A DNA stretch of 64,000 bases from SZUA-365 sp049663345 (GTDB lineage: Bacteria > Bacteroidota > Ignavibacteria > SZUA-365). The notes below the pieces were generated by a model, which was not told where the DNA came from, did not search any database, and saw only the letters and a list, made by a program, of their open reading frames with translations. Below, one piece after another: positions 1 to 7,300 of this stretch (within the stretch, counting starts at the first letter, position 1; the number at the start of each line of letters is the position of its first letter). The stretch covers positions 1-64,000 of the forward strand of contig JBATDG010000127.1 in NCBI GenBank assembly GCA_049663345.1. Reading direction: 5' to 3'. A program made the position numbers and the translations under genes.

Positions 1-142
1 CGCTTCTCCTGAATTTACGCCTGAACACGAGTCACTCAATACCCCGTAACTTGTTCGAACCTCCGCAACCAGCCTCCGGATGGTGCCGGCGCGGTTGCCT
101 GCAACCGTGCCTTCCGGAATTGCTGGCAATTTCCTGCCTCCC
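1..142. other. Gene-free left edge with two small inverted repeats
   Basis: No coding region is supported here. GGTTGC-CT-GCAACC (around 98-111) and AATTGC-TG-GCAATT (around 118-131) can each fold into a short hairpin. They may be the terminator of a gene to the left of the window or part of the leader of the lipoprotein gene; neither has a T-run. Confidence 0.3.
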
Positions 143-173
143 TTTACTCTATTCACAGAATACTTTATCTTTT
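143..173 (+). promoter_or_regulatory. Bacteroidota-type promoter of the NlpC/P60 gene
   Basis: TTTA (143-146), 19 bp, TATCTTTT (166-173). This matches the TTTG-N19-21-TAnnTTTG architecture with one mismatch in the -33 box. Transcription would begin near 180, which excludes the upstream TTG at 172 as a start codon and leaves the ATG at 199. Confidence 0.5.
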
Positions 174-198
174 GAGCGCAAGTACAATTGATAACAAC

Positions 199-729
199 AT
201 GTTACGCTGGTACGCAAAAATATTCTTTCTCACACCAATGCTGGCGTTGATTGCGCTGATGGGTGCGTGCAGCAGTTTGGTTGAGACTGCCGGGACGAGT
301 AAAAACGGCGGACGGAGCGGCAGCATTTCCCGTCCTGCGCTTCCGGATGACCTCAGCGCCGGACGCCGAGCAGTGGTGACGGAATCCTACAACTGGCTTG
401 GTACACCGTATCGGTATGCCGGCAATACGAAGCGGGGCGTGGACTGCTCGGGCATGGTCAATGCCGTATACAAGAAATTCAGCCTCGCCTTGCCCCGCCG
501 GGCAAGCGAACTCTATCACAAAGGACGAGCAGTCACGCGGGGGAATCTGACGCCGGCAGATCTCGTCTTTTTCGCAAATACAGCCGGCAAGGGAATCACA
601 CACGTCGGGATTTATATTGGCGAGGATCGCTTTATCCATGCCTCCACCCGGGCGGGCGTGATTATTTCTTCCCTCGACGACGAATATTACTCCCGCCATT
701 ACGCCGGGGCCCGCATGATTATCAAATAG
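199..729 (+). CDS. NlpC/P60 family lipoprotein (cell-wall peptidase)
   Basis: A 176-residue lipoprotein. The N-terminus has a hydrophobic signal ending in the lipobox-like ALMGAC, so the mature protein would be acylated on that Cys and exported. The rest is one NlpC/P60 domain: the catalytic Cys is in GVDCSGMV and the catalytic His in THVGIYIG, followed by RFIHAS. Enzymes of this family cut peptide stems of peptidoglycan, usually gamma-D-Glu-diaminopimelate bonds; the exact bond is not visible from sequence. The ATG at 199 is chosen over the TTG at 172 because it starts just before the signal peptide and the TTG overlaps the predicted promoter. The gene is monocistronic and convergent with citF. 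Confidence 0.85.
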   Translation: MLRWYAKIFFLTPMLALIALMGACSSLVETAGTSKNGGRSGSISRPALPDDLSAGRRAVVTESYNWLGTPYRYAGNTKRGVDCSGMVNAVYKKFSLALPRRASELYHKGRAVTRGNLTPADLVFFANTAGKGITHVGIYIGEDRFIHASTRAGVIISSLDDEYYSRHYAGARMIIK

Positions 730-748
730 CTGTCCGAAATTATTAGAA

Positions 749-772
749 AGCCCGGAGCTTGCGCACCGGGCT
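749..772. terminator. Hairpin between convergent NlpC/P60 and citF genes
   Basis: AGCCCGG (749-755) and CCGGGCT (766-772) form a 7-bp stem with a 10-base loop. On the minus strand it is followed by TTTCTAATAATTT, so it is best read as the citF terminator; it may also stop the plus-strand gene. Confidence 0.5.
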
Positions 773-837
773 GGAAAGAATTTGATTGTCCTTTGAGGGC
801 AGGATTCCAAAGGGTGTTTTCAGCGGAACCTGTCGCC

Positions 838-2394
838 TCACTCCAACTGCCTTACAATATCGATCACCGTGCCGTCGACCCATTTGATCGCTGCAATGGC
901 GTTGTCGCGGAAACGCGGTTTCTCAGGCGCACCGCCGCAAATCGATTCGACTTCATCCTTCAGTGATTCAATCGTCCGAATTGGCAAACCGGAGTTTCTT
1001 GTCCGATCAATCAGATCCTGCCGCAGCGGATTGATGGCGATGCCGCGCTCGGTCACGATGACGTCGATCAGCTCACCAGGACCGCAAAGCGTCGTCACTT
1101 CATCGACGATGACGGGAATGCGGTCACGAAATGTGGGAATCGGGAGAATGGTGCATTTCGAGAAAAGACAATTCTGCCATCCGCCGATGCCGTGCAGCAG
1201 CCTCCCGTCGCTATGGGTCACCACGTTCGCATTGAAATGCACATCCACCTCGGTGGCGCCGAGCACGACGACATCAATCATGGAGGCGATGTTGCCTTTG
1301 TTGTGGTAGTTGTAGCTGACGAAGGGATTGGTGTGAATGTGATGCGGATTGTCGCGCATCGACTGCACACCGGCGAGATCGAACGTTTGTCCGTCGAGTA
1401 TGTATTCGGTCAGTCCCTCATTGAGCATATCGACGAGATACTGTGTACTGCCGCCGCGCACAAAGCGCGCCTTGATGTTTTTCGCACGCATCATGTCGCG
1501 GAGAAAAAGTGCGAACGACAGGGCCGTGCCGCCAGCTCCTGCCTGGAAGGAGAAGCCGTCCTGTAGAATCCCGGCAGCTTCAACGAAGCGTGCCGTGAGT
1601 TCGGCAATGAGCAGACGGTCGGGACTCTTCGTAATATTCGTCGTGCCGCTGACGATTTTTTCCGGGTCGCCGATTTTCTCCGTGACGACGACAGAATCGA
1701 CATTGTTTCCCATGATCTGCCAGGGGACGCAAGGAAAAGGGACAAGGTTGTCGGTAACCACGATCACCTTGTCGGCGTATTGAGAATCAGCAAGCGCGAA
1801 GCCGAGTCCGCCGCAAGCGGAGGGACCGTTGACGCCGTTGCAATTCCCGAAAGGATCCGAAGTAGGAGCGGCAATCACTGCGATATCGATGTGGACTTCG
1901 CCGTCCTGTACCGCCTGATAGCGTCCGCCATGGGAACGCAGCACACCGAGACCGCGCATTTTTCCCGACGACGCGTAATCGCCAAGCGGACCATTCATCG
2001 ACCCTTCGATATGATGGATCACTCCGCTGTCAAGATGACGGATCATTGGTTCATGACAGGGGAAGGAAGCGGAAGGAAACCAGCGTAGATCCTTGACGCC
2101 GAGTTCGGCAGCGGCATCGAAGATGCGGTTCGCCACCAGATCCCCATTGCGGAAATGGTGATGCGTGGAGATCGTCATGCCGTCGCGCAGACCCGCTTTC
2201 TCAAGCGCGGTCTTGAGATCCGGCAGCACCTTATTGCCGTCAGCCGGATAATCGGCGCAGGTCGGAATCGGAGGCGCGGCCTTGCGTCCCTCAGGTTTGA
2301 ATTTCCCAACTCCCAGGTATGGGACCGCCGGGTTGCCGTTGATTTCAGTCACGACTTCGCGTCCCGCTGCATTGCGGACAAGCTTATCCTTCAT
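838..2394 (-). CDS. citF: Citrate lyase alpha subunit (citrate-ACP transferase)
   Basis: A 518-residue homologue of CitF along its whole length, a CoA-transferase-type subunit that swaps the acetyl group on the acyl carrier subunit for citrate before CitE cleaves citryl-ACP to oxaloacetate and acetyl-ACP. Family-typical stretches include GMTISTHHHFRNGDL, ASSGKMRGLGVLRSHGG, SDPFGNCNG and FQAGAGG. The ATG at 2394 (MKDKLVRN) is preferred: AAGGAGG lies just upstream, and the longer reading to 2484 would add about 30 unconserved residues. The start overlaps the 3' end of citDE by 11 bp, so the two are probably translationally coupled. No citC, citX or citG (activation and prosthetic-group genes) is in the window. 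Confidence 0.9.
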   Translation of the reverse strand: MKDKLVRNAAGREVVTEINGNPAVPYLGVGKFKPEGRKAAPPIPTCADYPADGNKVLPDLKTALEKAGLRDGMTISTHHHFRNGDLVANRIFDAAAELGVKDLRWFPSASFPCHEPMIRHLDSGVIHHIEGSMNGPLGDYASSGKMRGLGVLRSHGGRYQAVQDGEVHIDIAVIAAPTSDPFGNCNGVNGPSACGGLGFALADSQYADKVIVVTDNLVPFPCVPWQIMGNNVDSVVVTEKIGDPEKIVSGTTNITKSPDRLLIAELTARFVEAAGILQDGFSFQAGAGGTALSFALFLRDMMRAKNIKARFVRGGSTQYLVDMLNEGLTEYILDGQTFDLAGVQSMRDNPHHIHTNPFVSYNYHNKGNIASMIDVVVLGATEVDVHFNANVVTHSDGRLLHGIGGWQNCLFSKCTILPIPTFRDRIPVIVDEVTTLCGPGELIDVIVTERGIAINPLRQDLIDRTRNSGLPIRTIESLKDEVESICGGAPEKPRFRDNAIAAIKWVDGTVIDIVRQLE

Positions 2395-3607
2395 TTGGTT
2401 CCTCCTTCCATCCTTCATTGAGAATTCCCGAGCGGAGCGCAAGATCGATCGTGTGCAGAGCGCGTTTGACAACGGGGGGATCAATCATTTTCGAACCGAG
2501 GGATACGACGCCGAGTCCCTGCCGCTGCGCCTCGTCGAAAGCCAGAACGATTTTCTTCGCTTTCTCAATTTCCTTTGCCTCCGGTGCAAAACCCTCATGC
2601 ACGACGGGGATCTGCCGGGGATGGATGCAGCCCTTGCCGTTGAAGCCGAGGGACTTCGCCTCGCGAACGCTGGCGAGCAAACCTTCCATGTCATTGACAT
2701 CGGAAAACACAGTATCGATGGCCTGAACGCCTGCTGCGTGCGCTGCATTGAGCACGGCGCCGCGCATCCACAGGCTCTCCTTCCCTTCCAGCGTGCGTTC
2801 GGCGCCGATGTCGGCGGTATAGTCCTCGAGTCCTATCGCCAGGGCGACGACCGAGGAATGCGCTGATGCGATGGCGTAGGCATTGATGGCGCCCTTCGCG
2901 CTCTCGATAATCGGCATCAGGTGAATCACGGGTTCGACGCCGAAGGCAGCGCGCAGCGATTCGATGTGGTCGACGACCTCAACGACCTGCGCGGCGCTTT
3001 CCACTTTGGGAATGAGAATCAGATTCGGTTCCTGCGGAACGATCGCGTTGAGATCGGCGAGTCCCAGCGGCAGTTGATTAATGCGCACCATGCGCTCGGC
3101 GCCATAGAAGTCCACCTCACGCAGAGTGTTGCGCACGAGAATGCGCGCGGTATCTTTTTCCGCCGGGGCGACGGAATCTTCAAGATCGAGAATGACGCCG
3201 TCGGGATTGTGAATGCCGGCATTGATCGCCAGCTTCGGGTCGTTCCCCGGCAGGTACAGCCGCGAACGGCGGAAGCGGTCGCGCGCGGTGGACTGTCGGA
3301 GTCCTTCCCTGTACGGCAGAAGAAAATCGCGGCTTTCTTCCGGACGAAGACGCTTGACCGCGGCTTCAGTGCGCGCGGTGATCGTGTACGGCAGTGCGCC
3401 GCTGTCCTCAATGATGACTTCGGCGTGTTCGATTTCAAATTTCGCGAGCACTTCAGCAGCGAGAGCGCGTATGGAATTGCCGTAGAGCGATTCCACCTTG
3501 CTCGTCAGCTGCAGATCGATGCCGCCGCTTTCGCGCAGCGTAATTGCGACGCGGCAGTCCGAGCGTACACTTTTTCCGCTTCGGCCCGCTTCAGCTTTGA
3601 TGTTCAT
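2384..3607 (-). CDS. citDE: Citrate lyase gamma-beta fusion (CitD acyl carrier domain + CitE lyase)
   Basis: A 407-residue protein joining two citrate lyase subunits. Residues about 1-90 match CitD, the acyl carrier subunit: SVRSDCRVAI contains the Ser (about residue 16) that in CitD carries the phosphoribosyl-dephospho-CoA arm, followed by GNSIRALAAEVL and IIEDSGALPYTITARTEAAV. Residues about 115-400 match CitE: SRLYLPGNDPKL, DGVILDLEDSVAPAEK, LIPKVESA and KGCIHPRQ. CitD and CitE are normally separate polypeptides. The ATG at 3607 is chosen; the reading frame continues to a GTG at 3688, but that extension crosses a GC-rich palindrome and does not resemble CitD. It lies between the idh-like gene and citF in one direction. 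Confidence 0.85.
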   Translation of the reverse strand: MNIKAEAGRSGKSVRSDCRVAITLRESGGIDLQLTSKVESLYGNSIRALAAEVLAKFEIEHAEVIIEDSGALPYTITARTEAAVKRLRPEESRDFLLPYREGLRQSTARDRFRRSRLYLPGNDPKLAINAGIHNPDGVILDLEDSVAPAEKDTARILVRNTLREVDFYGAERMVRINQLPLGLADLNAIVPQEPNLILIPKVESAAQVVEVVDHIESLRAAFGVEPVIHLMPIIESAKGAINAYAIASAHSSVVALAIGLEDYTADIGAERTLEGKESLWMRGAVLNAAHAAGVQAIDTVFSDVNDMEGLLASVREAKSLGFNGKGCIHPRQIPVVHEGFAPEAKEIEKAKKIVLAFDEAQRQGLGVVSLGSKMIDPPVVKRALHTIDLALRSGILNEGWKEEPNEG

Positions 3608-3649
3608 GGAAAACCCATATTCGGTGACGGAGAATGGGGCGCAGTCCGC

Positions 3650-3740
3650 CGCGGCGGACGCCCTAACAGTTCGTTGATGCATAGACACTCAGTGCCGAAG
3701 CCTGCCGCGGCGAGTCTCCGGCCCTCCGGGCCTTCAACCT
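3650..3740. repeat. GC-rich palindromic leader of citDE
   Basis: Contains the perfect palindrome GTCCGCCGCGGCGGAC and the inverted pair GGCCCTCCGGGCC. It lies in the 227-bp spacer between idh and citDE, next to the octamer array. Function unknown; it could form strong RNA structure in the citDE leader. Confidence 0.5.
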
Positions 3741-3828
3741 ATATGCCTATGTGCCTATGTGCCTGTGTGCCTGTGTGCCTATGTGCCTGTGTGCCTATGT
3801 GCCTGTGTGCCTATGTGCCTTTGTGCCT
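3741..3828. repeat. 8-bp tandem repeat, 11 units (RTGTGCCT)
   Basis: Eleven consecutive octamers: ATATGCCT, then alternating ATGTGCCT and GTGTGCCT, ending TTGTGCCT. Only the first base of the unit varies after the first copy. The array ends six bases from the idh stop codon and lies within the leader of citDE. It is in neither coding sequence. Confidence 0.95.
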
Positions 3829-3834
3829 CTGCAC

Positions 3835-5016
3835 TCACAACTTCGCGATAATCGCGTCAGTGATCTGCTGTGTGGTCGCGGCGCCGTGGGAGAATACAGC
3901 GGGACCGCCCGTAAGCTTCATCATGTCGTAGCTGCGGATTTCACCTTCGGCGATGACGGCGGAGACGGCGGTGCGGATGCGATCTGATTTCTCTTTCTCA
4001 CCAATATGATCGAGCATCATGCAGGCGCTCATGACCATGGCAATCGGATTGACGATAGAAGGATCGAGTTTTTCGTATTTCGGTGCGGATCCGTGCGTCG
4101 GCTCGAACACGGCGACCTCAGGACCAATGTTGGCACTGCAGGCGAAACCGAGTCCGCCTACGAGTCCGGCGAAGCCGTCGGAAACGATGTCGCCGAACAT
4201 ATTGCCCGCCACGATCACGCCGTAGTCTTCCGGATTTTTCGTCAGCCACATCATCTGCGCGTCGATGTTCGTCGACCACAGCGCGATATGCGGGAAGCGT
4301 TTCGCCGCCTCTGCTGCTTCGGCTTCCATCATGCCAGAGGTCTCGCGAATGACATTCGGTTTCTCACACACAGTAACGGATTTGTAGCCGTATTTGTCGG
4401 CGTACTCAAACGCTGCGGTGACGATGCGGCGGCAATACTTGCGCGTGAAGATGCGGGTGGAAATGGCAAGGTCCTCGCCCGGGACATCCTTGAAAGCTGC
4501 GAAGCGGGGGTGCGTTGCCATTGCGTCGCGCACATCTGCCGGCGGGTTGGTCCACTCCACTCCCGAGTACAGTCCTTCAGTGTTCTGCCGGAAAATCACC
4601 ACATCGACTGTGGGCTCTTCGAAGCCGCCGTCGGCGGATTTCCGGATGAAGTTCAGAGGATTGCCGGGAAATGAAAGGCAGGGACGAATACAGATGTCCA
4701 GATCGAAATGCTGGCGCATGGTCACGATGGGACTGTAGTAAACAAAGCCCTTGTCACTCAGCGCGGGATCGAGTTCCGAAGCGGCTTTATTTTTTGGCTT
4801 CGAAGTGATTGCGCCGAAGAGTCCGACCTTGTGTTCGGCGAGCAGATCGATGGTGCGCTGCGGCAGAGGGTTTCCTTCGCTGCACCAGAAATCCCAGCCA
4901 ATGTCGCCATTGACGTAATCCGCTTCAAAACCTGCAGCTTCCAGAACTCGAATGGCCTCGGGGAGAACGACTTTTCCGATGCCGTCGCCGGGCATTGCCA
5001 CGATAGTGCGTTTCAT
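3835..5016 (-). CDS. Isocitrate/isopropylmalate-family dehydrogenase (probable NAD(P)-dependent isocitrate dehydrogenase)
   Basis: A 393-residue beta-decarboxylating dehydrogenase. It shows the family landmarks MPGDGIGKVVLPEA, RQNTEGLYSG with the catalytic Tyr, CEKPNVIRETSG with the catalytic Lys nearby, AGNMFGDIVSD with metal-binding Asp residues, and FEPTHGSAPKY of the nucleotide site. IRPCLSFPGNPLNF is not typical of LeuB. Its position ahead of citDE-citF suggests isocitrate as substrate, linking 2-oxoglutarate/isocitrate to citrate cleavage; homoisocitrate or tartrate dehydrogenase activity cannot be excluded. It has its own consensus promoter upstream at 5079-5109. Confidence 0.75.
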   Translation of the reverse strand: MKRTIVAMPGDGIGKVVLPEAIRVLEAAGFEADYVNGDIGWDFWCSEGNPLPQRTIDLLAEHKVGLFGAITSKPKNKAASELDPALSDKGFVYYSPIVTMRQHFDLDICIRPCLSFPGNPLNFIRKSADGGFEEPTVDVVIFRQNTEGLYSGVEWTNPPADVRDAMATHPRFAAFKDVPGEDLAISTRIFTRKYCRRIVTAAFEYADKYGYKSVTVCEKPNVIRETSGMMEAEAAEAAKRFPHIALWSTNIDAQMMWLTKNPEDYGVIVAGNMFGDIVSDGFAGLVGGLGFACSANIGPEVAVFEPTHGSAPKYEKLDPSIVNPIAMVMSACMMLDHIGEKEKSDRIRTAVSAVIAEGEIRSYDMMKLTGGPAVFSHGAATTQQITDAIIAKL

Positions 5017-5078
5017 ACTCTCTTCCTCTCATCGTCGATAGTGGTGAATGAACCTCTCGCTTCACGCGATAGTAAACT

Positions 5079-5109
5079 TCAAATTACAGAATAAGACGCT
5101 CAGGGCAAA
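5079..5109 (-). promoter_or_regulatory. Promoter of the idh-citDE-citF operon
   Basis: Read on the minus strand: TTTG (5109-5106), 19 bp, TAATTTGA (5086-5079). This is close to the full Bacteroidota consensus, with the start codon about 60 bp downstream. Confidence 0.65.
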
Positions 5110-5127
5110 TCTCGCGCCGCAGAGCTG

Positions 5128-5203
5128 CGCTGATGGCTAATAGCTGATGGCTGATGCCTGATAAAAAAGCGAATGAGCCATTAGCTATAAGCCATTAGCT
5201 ATT
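5128..5203. repeat. Heptamer repeat array A (inverted pair)
   Basis: Five GGCTRAT-type heptamers (5128-5162), a 13-bp spacer, then four AGCYATN-type heptamers (5176-5203). The arms are reverse-complement families, so the array can fold into an imperfect hairpin. The right arm supplies the last codons and stop of the HAD gene (IANGL-stop). Confidence 0.9.
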
Positions 5204-5877
5204 TTCAATAAATCCCCGATACTGGAAATATCGTACTTCGCTTTCAAACCCATAGGAATTGATTTCCGCTGCGAATTGATCCAGCAGAAATCCATGCCAG
5301 CGTTGAGGGCAGCAGGCATGTCGCTCGAGGTACTGTCGCCTACGAGGAGCACGTCTTCCGGAAGCAGCGCGAATTCCTTCATCGCCGGGATAAAGATAGC
5401 GGGGTCCGGTTTAGCGACACCCAATTCCTCGGATATAAGAATGAGGTCAAAATGGCGCGTGATCGGTGCAGCAGCAAAGCGGCGGCGCTGGACAGTGGTG
5501 AGTCCGTTGGTAACCAGCACGAGCGTGTACCGCTCCTTCATGGCGAGCACAGTTTCTTCGGCATCCGGAAGCAGCTGCGTTTGCTCGGACAGCCGATCGA
5601 GATAAAACGGCGACATTGCCGCGGCCGGCGATTCATCCGCATCCATCGCGCGCAGCATGCGCCGGAAGCGTTCGACTTTCAAATCGTCCTGCTTGATTTC
5701 TCCGCGCTCGAGTTCACGCCACACATCGTGGTTGTGAATGCGATACACCGCATGCGCCTCCGCCAACCGATCTCCCAGTCCAAACGCCTCGGCAGTAAGC
5801 CCAATCGCCGCCTTCTCGGCCGCGACGTAATCGAATAGCGTGTCGTCTGCGTCAAAAAAAATTGCTTTATACTTCAT
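5185..5877 (-). CDS. HAD-superfamily hydrolase, YjjG-like nucleotidase
   Basis: A 230-residue HAD hydrolase. Motif I is FFDADDTLFD (nucleophile and acid/base Asp), motif II is LVTNG, the motif III Lys is in GVAKPDP, and motif IV is LLVGDSTSSD. The alpha-helical cap after motif I and overall length match the YjjG/PynA group, which dephosphorylates (often non-canonical) pyrimidine nucleotides. The substrate is inference. The final codons lie inside heptamer array A, so the repeat appears to have reshaped the C-terminus. No ribosome-binding site is clear. Confidence 0.8.
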   Translation of the reverse strand: MKYKAIFFDADDTLFDYVAAEKAAIGLTAEAFGLGDRLAEAHAVYRIHNHDVWRELERGEIKQDDLKVERFRRMLRAMDADESPAAAMSPFYLDRLSEQTQLLPDAEETVLAMKERYTLVLVTNGLTTVQRRRFAAAPITRHFDLILISEELGVAKPDPAIFIPAMKEFALLPEDVLLVGDSTSSDMPAALNAGMDFCWINSQRKSIPMGLKAKYDISSIGDLLKIANGL

Positions 5878-5967
5878 TTATCCGACCTTTTTCGATTTCG
5901 AACCTGATTGTATTCCCGGTTCCGCCCTTTCAGGGCTGGGGGGAGGAGTTGGGCGCCTTCCCGCTTT

Positions 5968-6014
5968 CCCGGGGCTCACGCCCCGGGCTGCAATGTTGCG
6001 CGCTTTCAGCGCGC
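5968..6014. repeat. REP-like double palindrome
   Basis: Two close hairpins: CCCGGGG-CTCACG-CCCCGGG (5968-5987) and GCGCGC-TTTCA-GCGCGC (5998-6014). The second runs into heptamer array B. The GGGCTTCA/GGGCTCAC hairpin style recurs at 56511-56554, which suggests a dispersed intergenic family. Confidence 0.6.
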
Positions 6015-6125
6015 TGATGGCTGATGGCTTATTGCTGATAGCCCCACTTAGTATCAGCTATTAGCTATCAGCTATTAGCTATCAGCTATCAGCCATTAGC
6101 TATCAGCCATTAGCTATCAGCCATC
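6012..6125. repeat. Heptamer repeat array B (inverted pair)
   Basis: Four GGCTRAT-type units (6012-6039), a 16-bp spacer, then ten uninterrupted AGCYATY units (6056-6125). The right arm contains the final Gly codon and the TGA stop of the dehydratase gene. The spacer lies between the HAD and dehydratase genes. Confidence 0.92.
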
Positions 6126-7079
6126 AATCCCCATCCACGGCAGTCGCTCCAGATCAAGGTTCCCACCGGATAGAATAATTCCGACCCGCTTCCCGGCTGA
6201 CTGCACGCGTCCTTCGAGAATTGCAGCGAGGGGGACAGCAGCGCTGGGCTCGACGATGATATTCATGCGCTCCCAGATAAGCCGCATGGCGCGAATAATT
6301 GCGTCGTCGGGAACGCTGATGATATCGTGCACATGCTTCTGAATAATCGCGAAGGTTTTATCGCCAAGACTGGTGAGCAGTCCGTCTGCGATTGTGCGGG
6401 GGTTTTCGGATGGAATAATGTACCCGGCGCGGAAGGACCGCAATGCATCGTCCGCCCCTTCGGGTTCCGCCGCGATCACCTGCGTCTGCGGTGAGAGATA
6501 ATGCGCAGAGAGTGCGGAACCGCTCAGAAGTCCCCCTCCCCCAACCGGCGTGAGGAGGATATCGAGATCGGGGATATCCTGAATAAGTTCGCGCGCTGCG
6601 GTCGCCTGTCCTGTGATGACACGGATATCGTTATATGGATGCACGAAGGCAGCTCCCGTCTCCCGCACGACCGCGTCAAGCGTTGTCTCTCGCGCCTCGA
6701 GTGTCGGTTCACATTCGACGATGCGCGCACCGTATCCGGCGACCGCCGCCTTCTTGATCGCAGGAGCGTTCGATGGCATGACGATGTGCGCAGGAATCCC
6801 CCGCAGCTTCGCCGCCAATGCCAGCGCCTGCGCGTGATTGCCGGAGGAATGCGTTGCAACGCCGCTTGCAGCTTCATCGTCTCCGAGAGACAGCACTGCG
6901 TTGCTTGCGCCTCGGAATTTGAAGGCGCCGACTTTCTGAAAATTTTCGCATTTGAAAAACAGCTGGCAGCCGGCGATTGTCTCAATGGAAGACGACGTCA
7001 TCACCGGAGTGCGATGCGCCCAAGGTGCTATCCGTTCGGCTGACGCTTCGATATCGGAAAGAGTTGGGAAGGATGTCAT
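6117..7079 (-). CDS. PLP-dependent serine/threonine dehydratase (or serine racemase)
   Basis: A 320-residue fold-type II PLP enzyme. The Schiff-base Lys is in GAFKFRGA, the substrate loop is SSGNHAQA, and the phosphate loop is PVGGGGLLSG. There is no C-terminal ACT domain, so this is the short catabolic TdcB/racemase-like form rather than biosynthetic IlvA. The activity is deamination of Thr or Ser to a 2-oxo acid and ammonia; serine racemization is a credible alternative. Heptamer array C begins two bases upstream of the ATG, so no Shine-Dalgarno sequence is visible, and array B encodes its stop. Confidence 0.8.
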   Translation of the reverse strand: MTSFPTLSDIEASAERIAPWAHRTPVMTSSSIETIAGCQLFFKCENFQKVGAFKFRGASNAVLSLGDDEAASGVATHSSGNHAQALALAAKLRGIPAHIVMPSNAPAIKKAAVAGYGARIVECEPTLEARETTLDAVVRETGAAFVHPYNDIRVITGQATAARELIQDIPDLDILLTPVGGGGLLSGSALSAHYLSPQTQVIAAEPEGADDALRSFRAGYIIPSENPRTIADGLLTSLGDKTFAIIQKHVHDIISVPDDAIIRAMRLIWERMNIIVEPSAAVPLAAILEGRVQSAGKRVGIILSGGNLDLERLPWMGIDG

Positions 7080-7081
7080 AT

Positions 7082-7297
7082 GGCTGATGGCTAATGGCTA
7101 ATGGCTGATGGCTGATGACTGATGGCTAATGGCTGATGGCTGATGGCTGATGGCTAATGGCTAATGGCTAATGGCTGATGGCTGATGGCTAATGGAAAGA
7201 TGCCAAAATGGAAGGATCGGAAAAAATCCGTATTAGCTATTAGCTATCAGCTATTAGCTATCAGCTATCAGCCATGAGCCATTAGCTATCAGCTAAC
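7082..7297. repeat. Heptamer repeat array C (largest inverted pair)
   Basis: Sixteen uninterrupted heptamers, GGCTGAT or GGCTAAT with one GACTGAT (7082-7193), a 41-bp spacer, then nine AGCYATN units (7235-7297). It fills almost the whole spacer between the permease stop codon (7301) and the dehydratase start codon (7079). In RNA the arms could form a hairpin of about 60 bp with G-U pairs. Confidence 0.95.
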
Positions 7298-7300
7298 TTA

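Noticed and set aside
172..198. TTG at 172 as start of the NlpC/P60 gene
   Set aside because: It lies inside the -7 box of the predicted promoter; the signal peptide begins at the ATG at 199.
3608..3688. N-terminal extension of citDE from GTG 3688
   Set aside because: It crosses a GC-rich palindrome and adds residues unlike CitD.
2921..3931. 336-codon plus-strand ORF
   Set aside because: Antisense to citDE, running through the octamer repeat; repeat-derived residues at its end.
3741..7297. CRISPR array
   Set aside because: The 7-bp and 8-bp repeats have no spacers between units and no cas gene is nearby.
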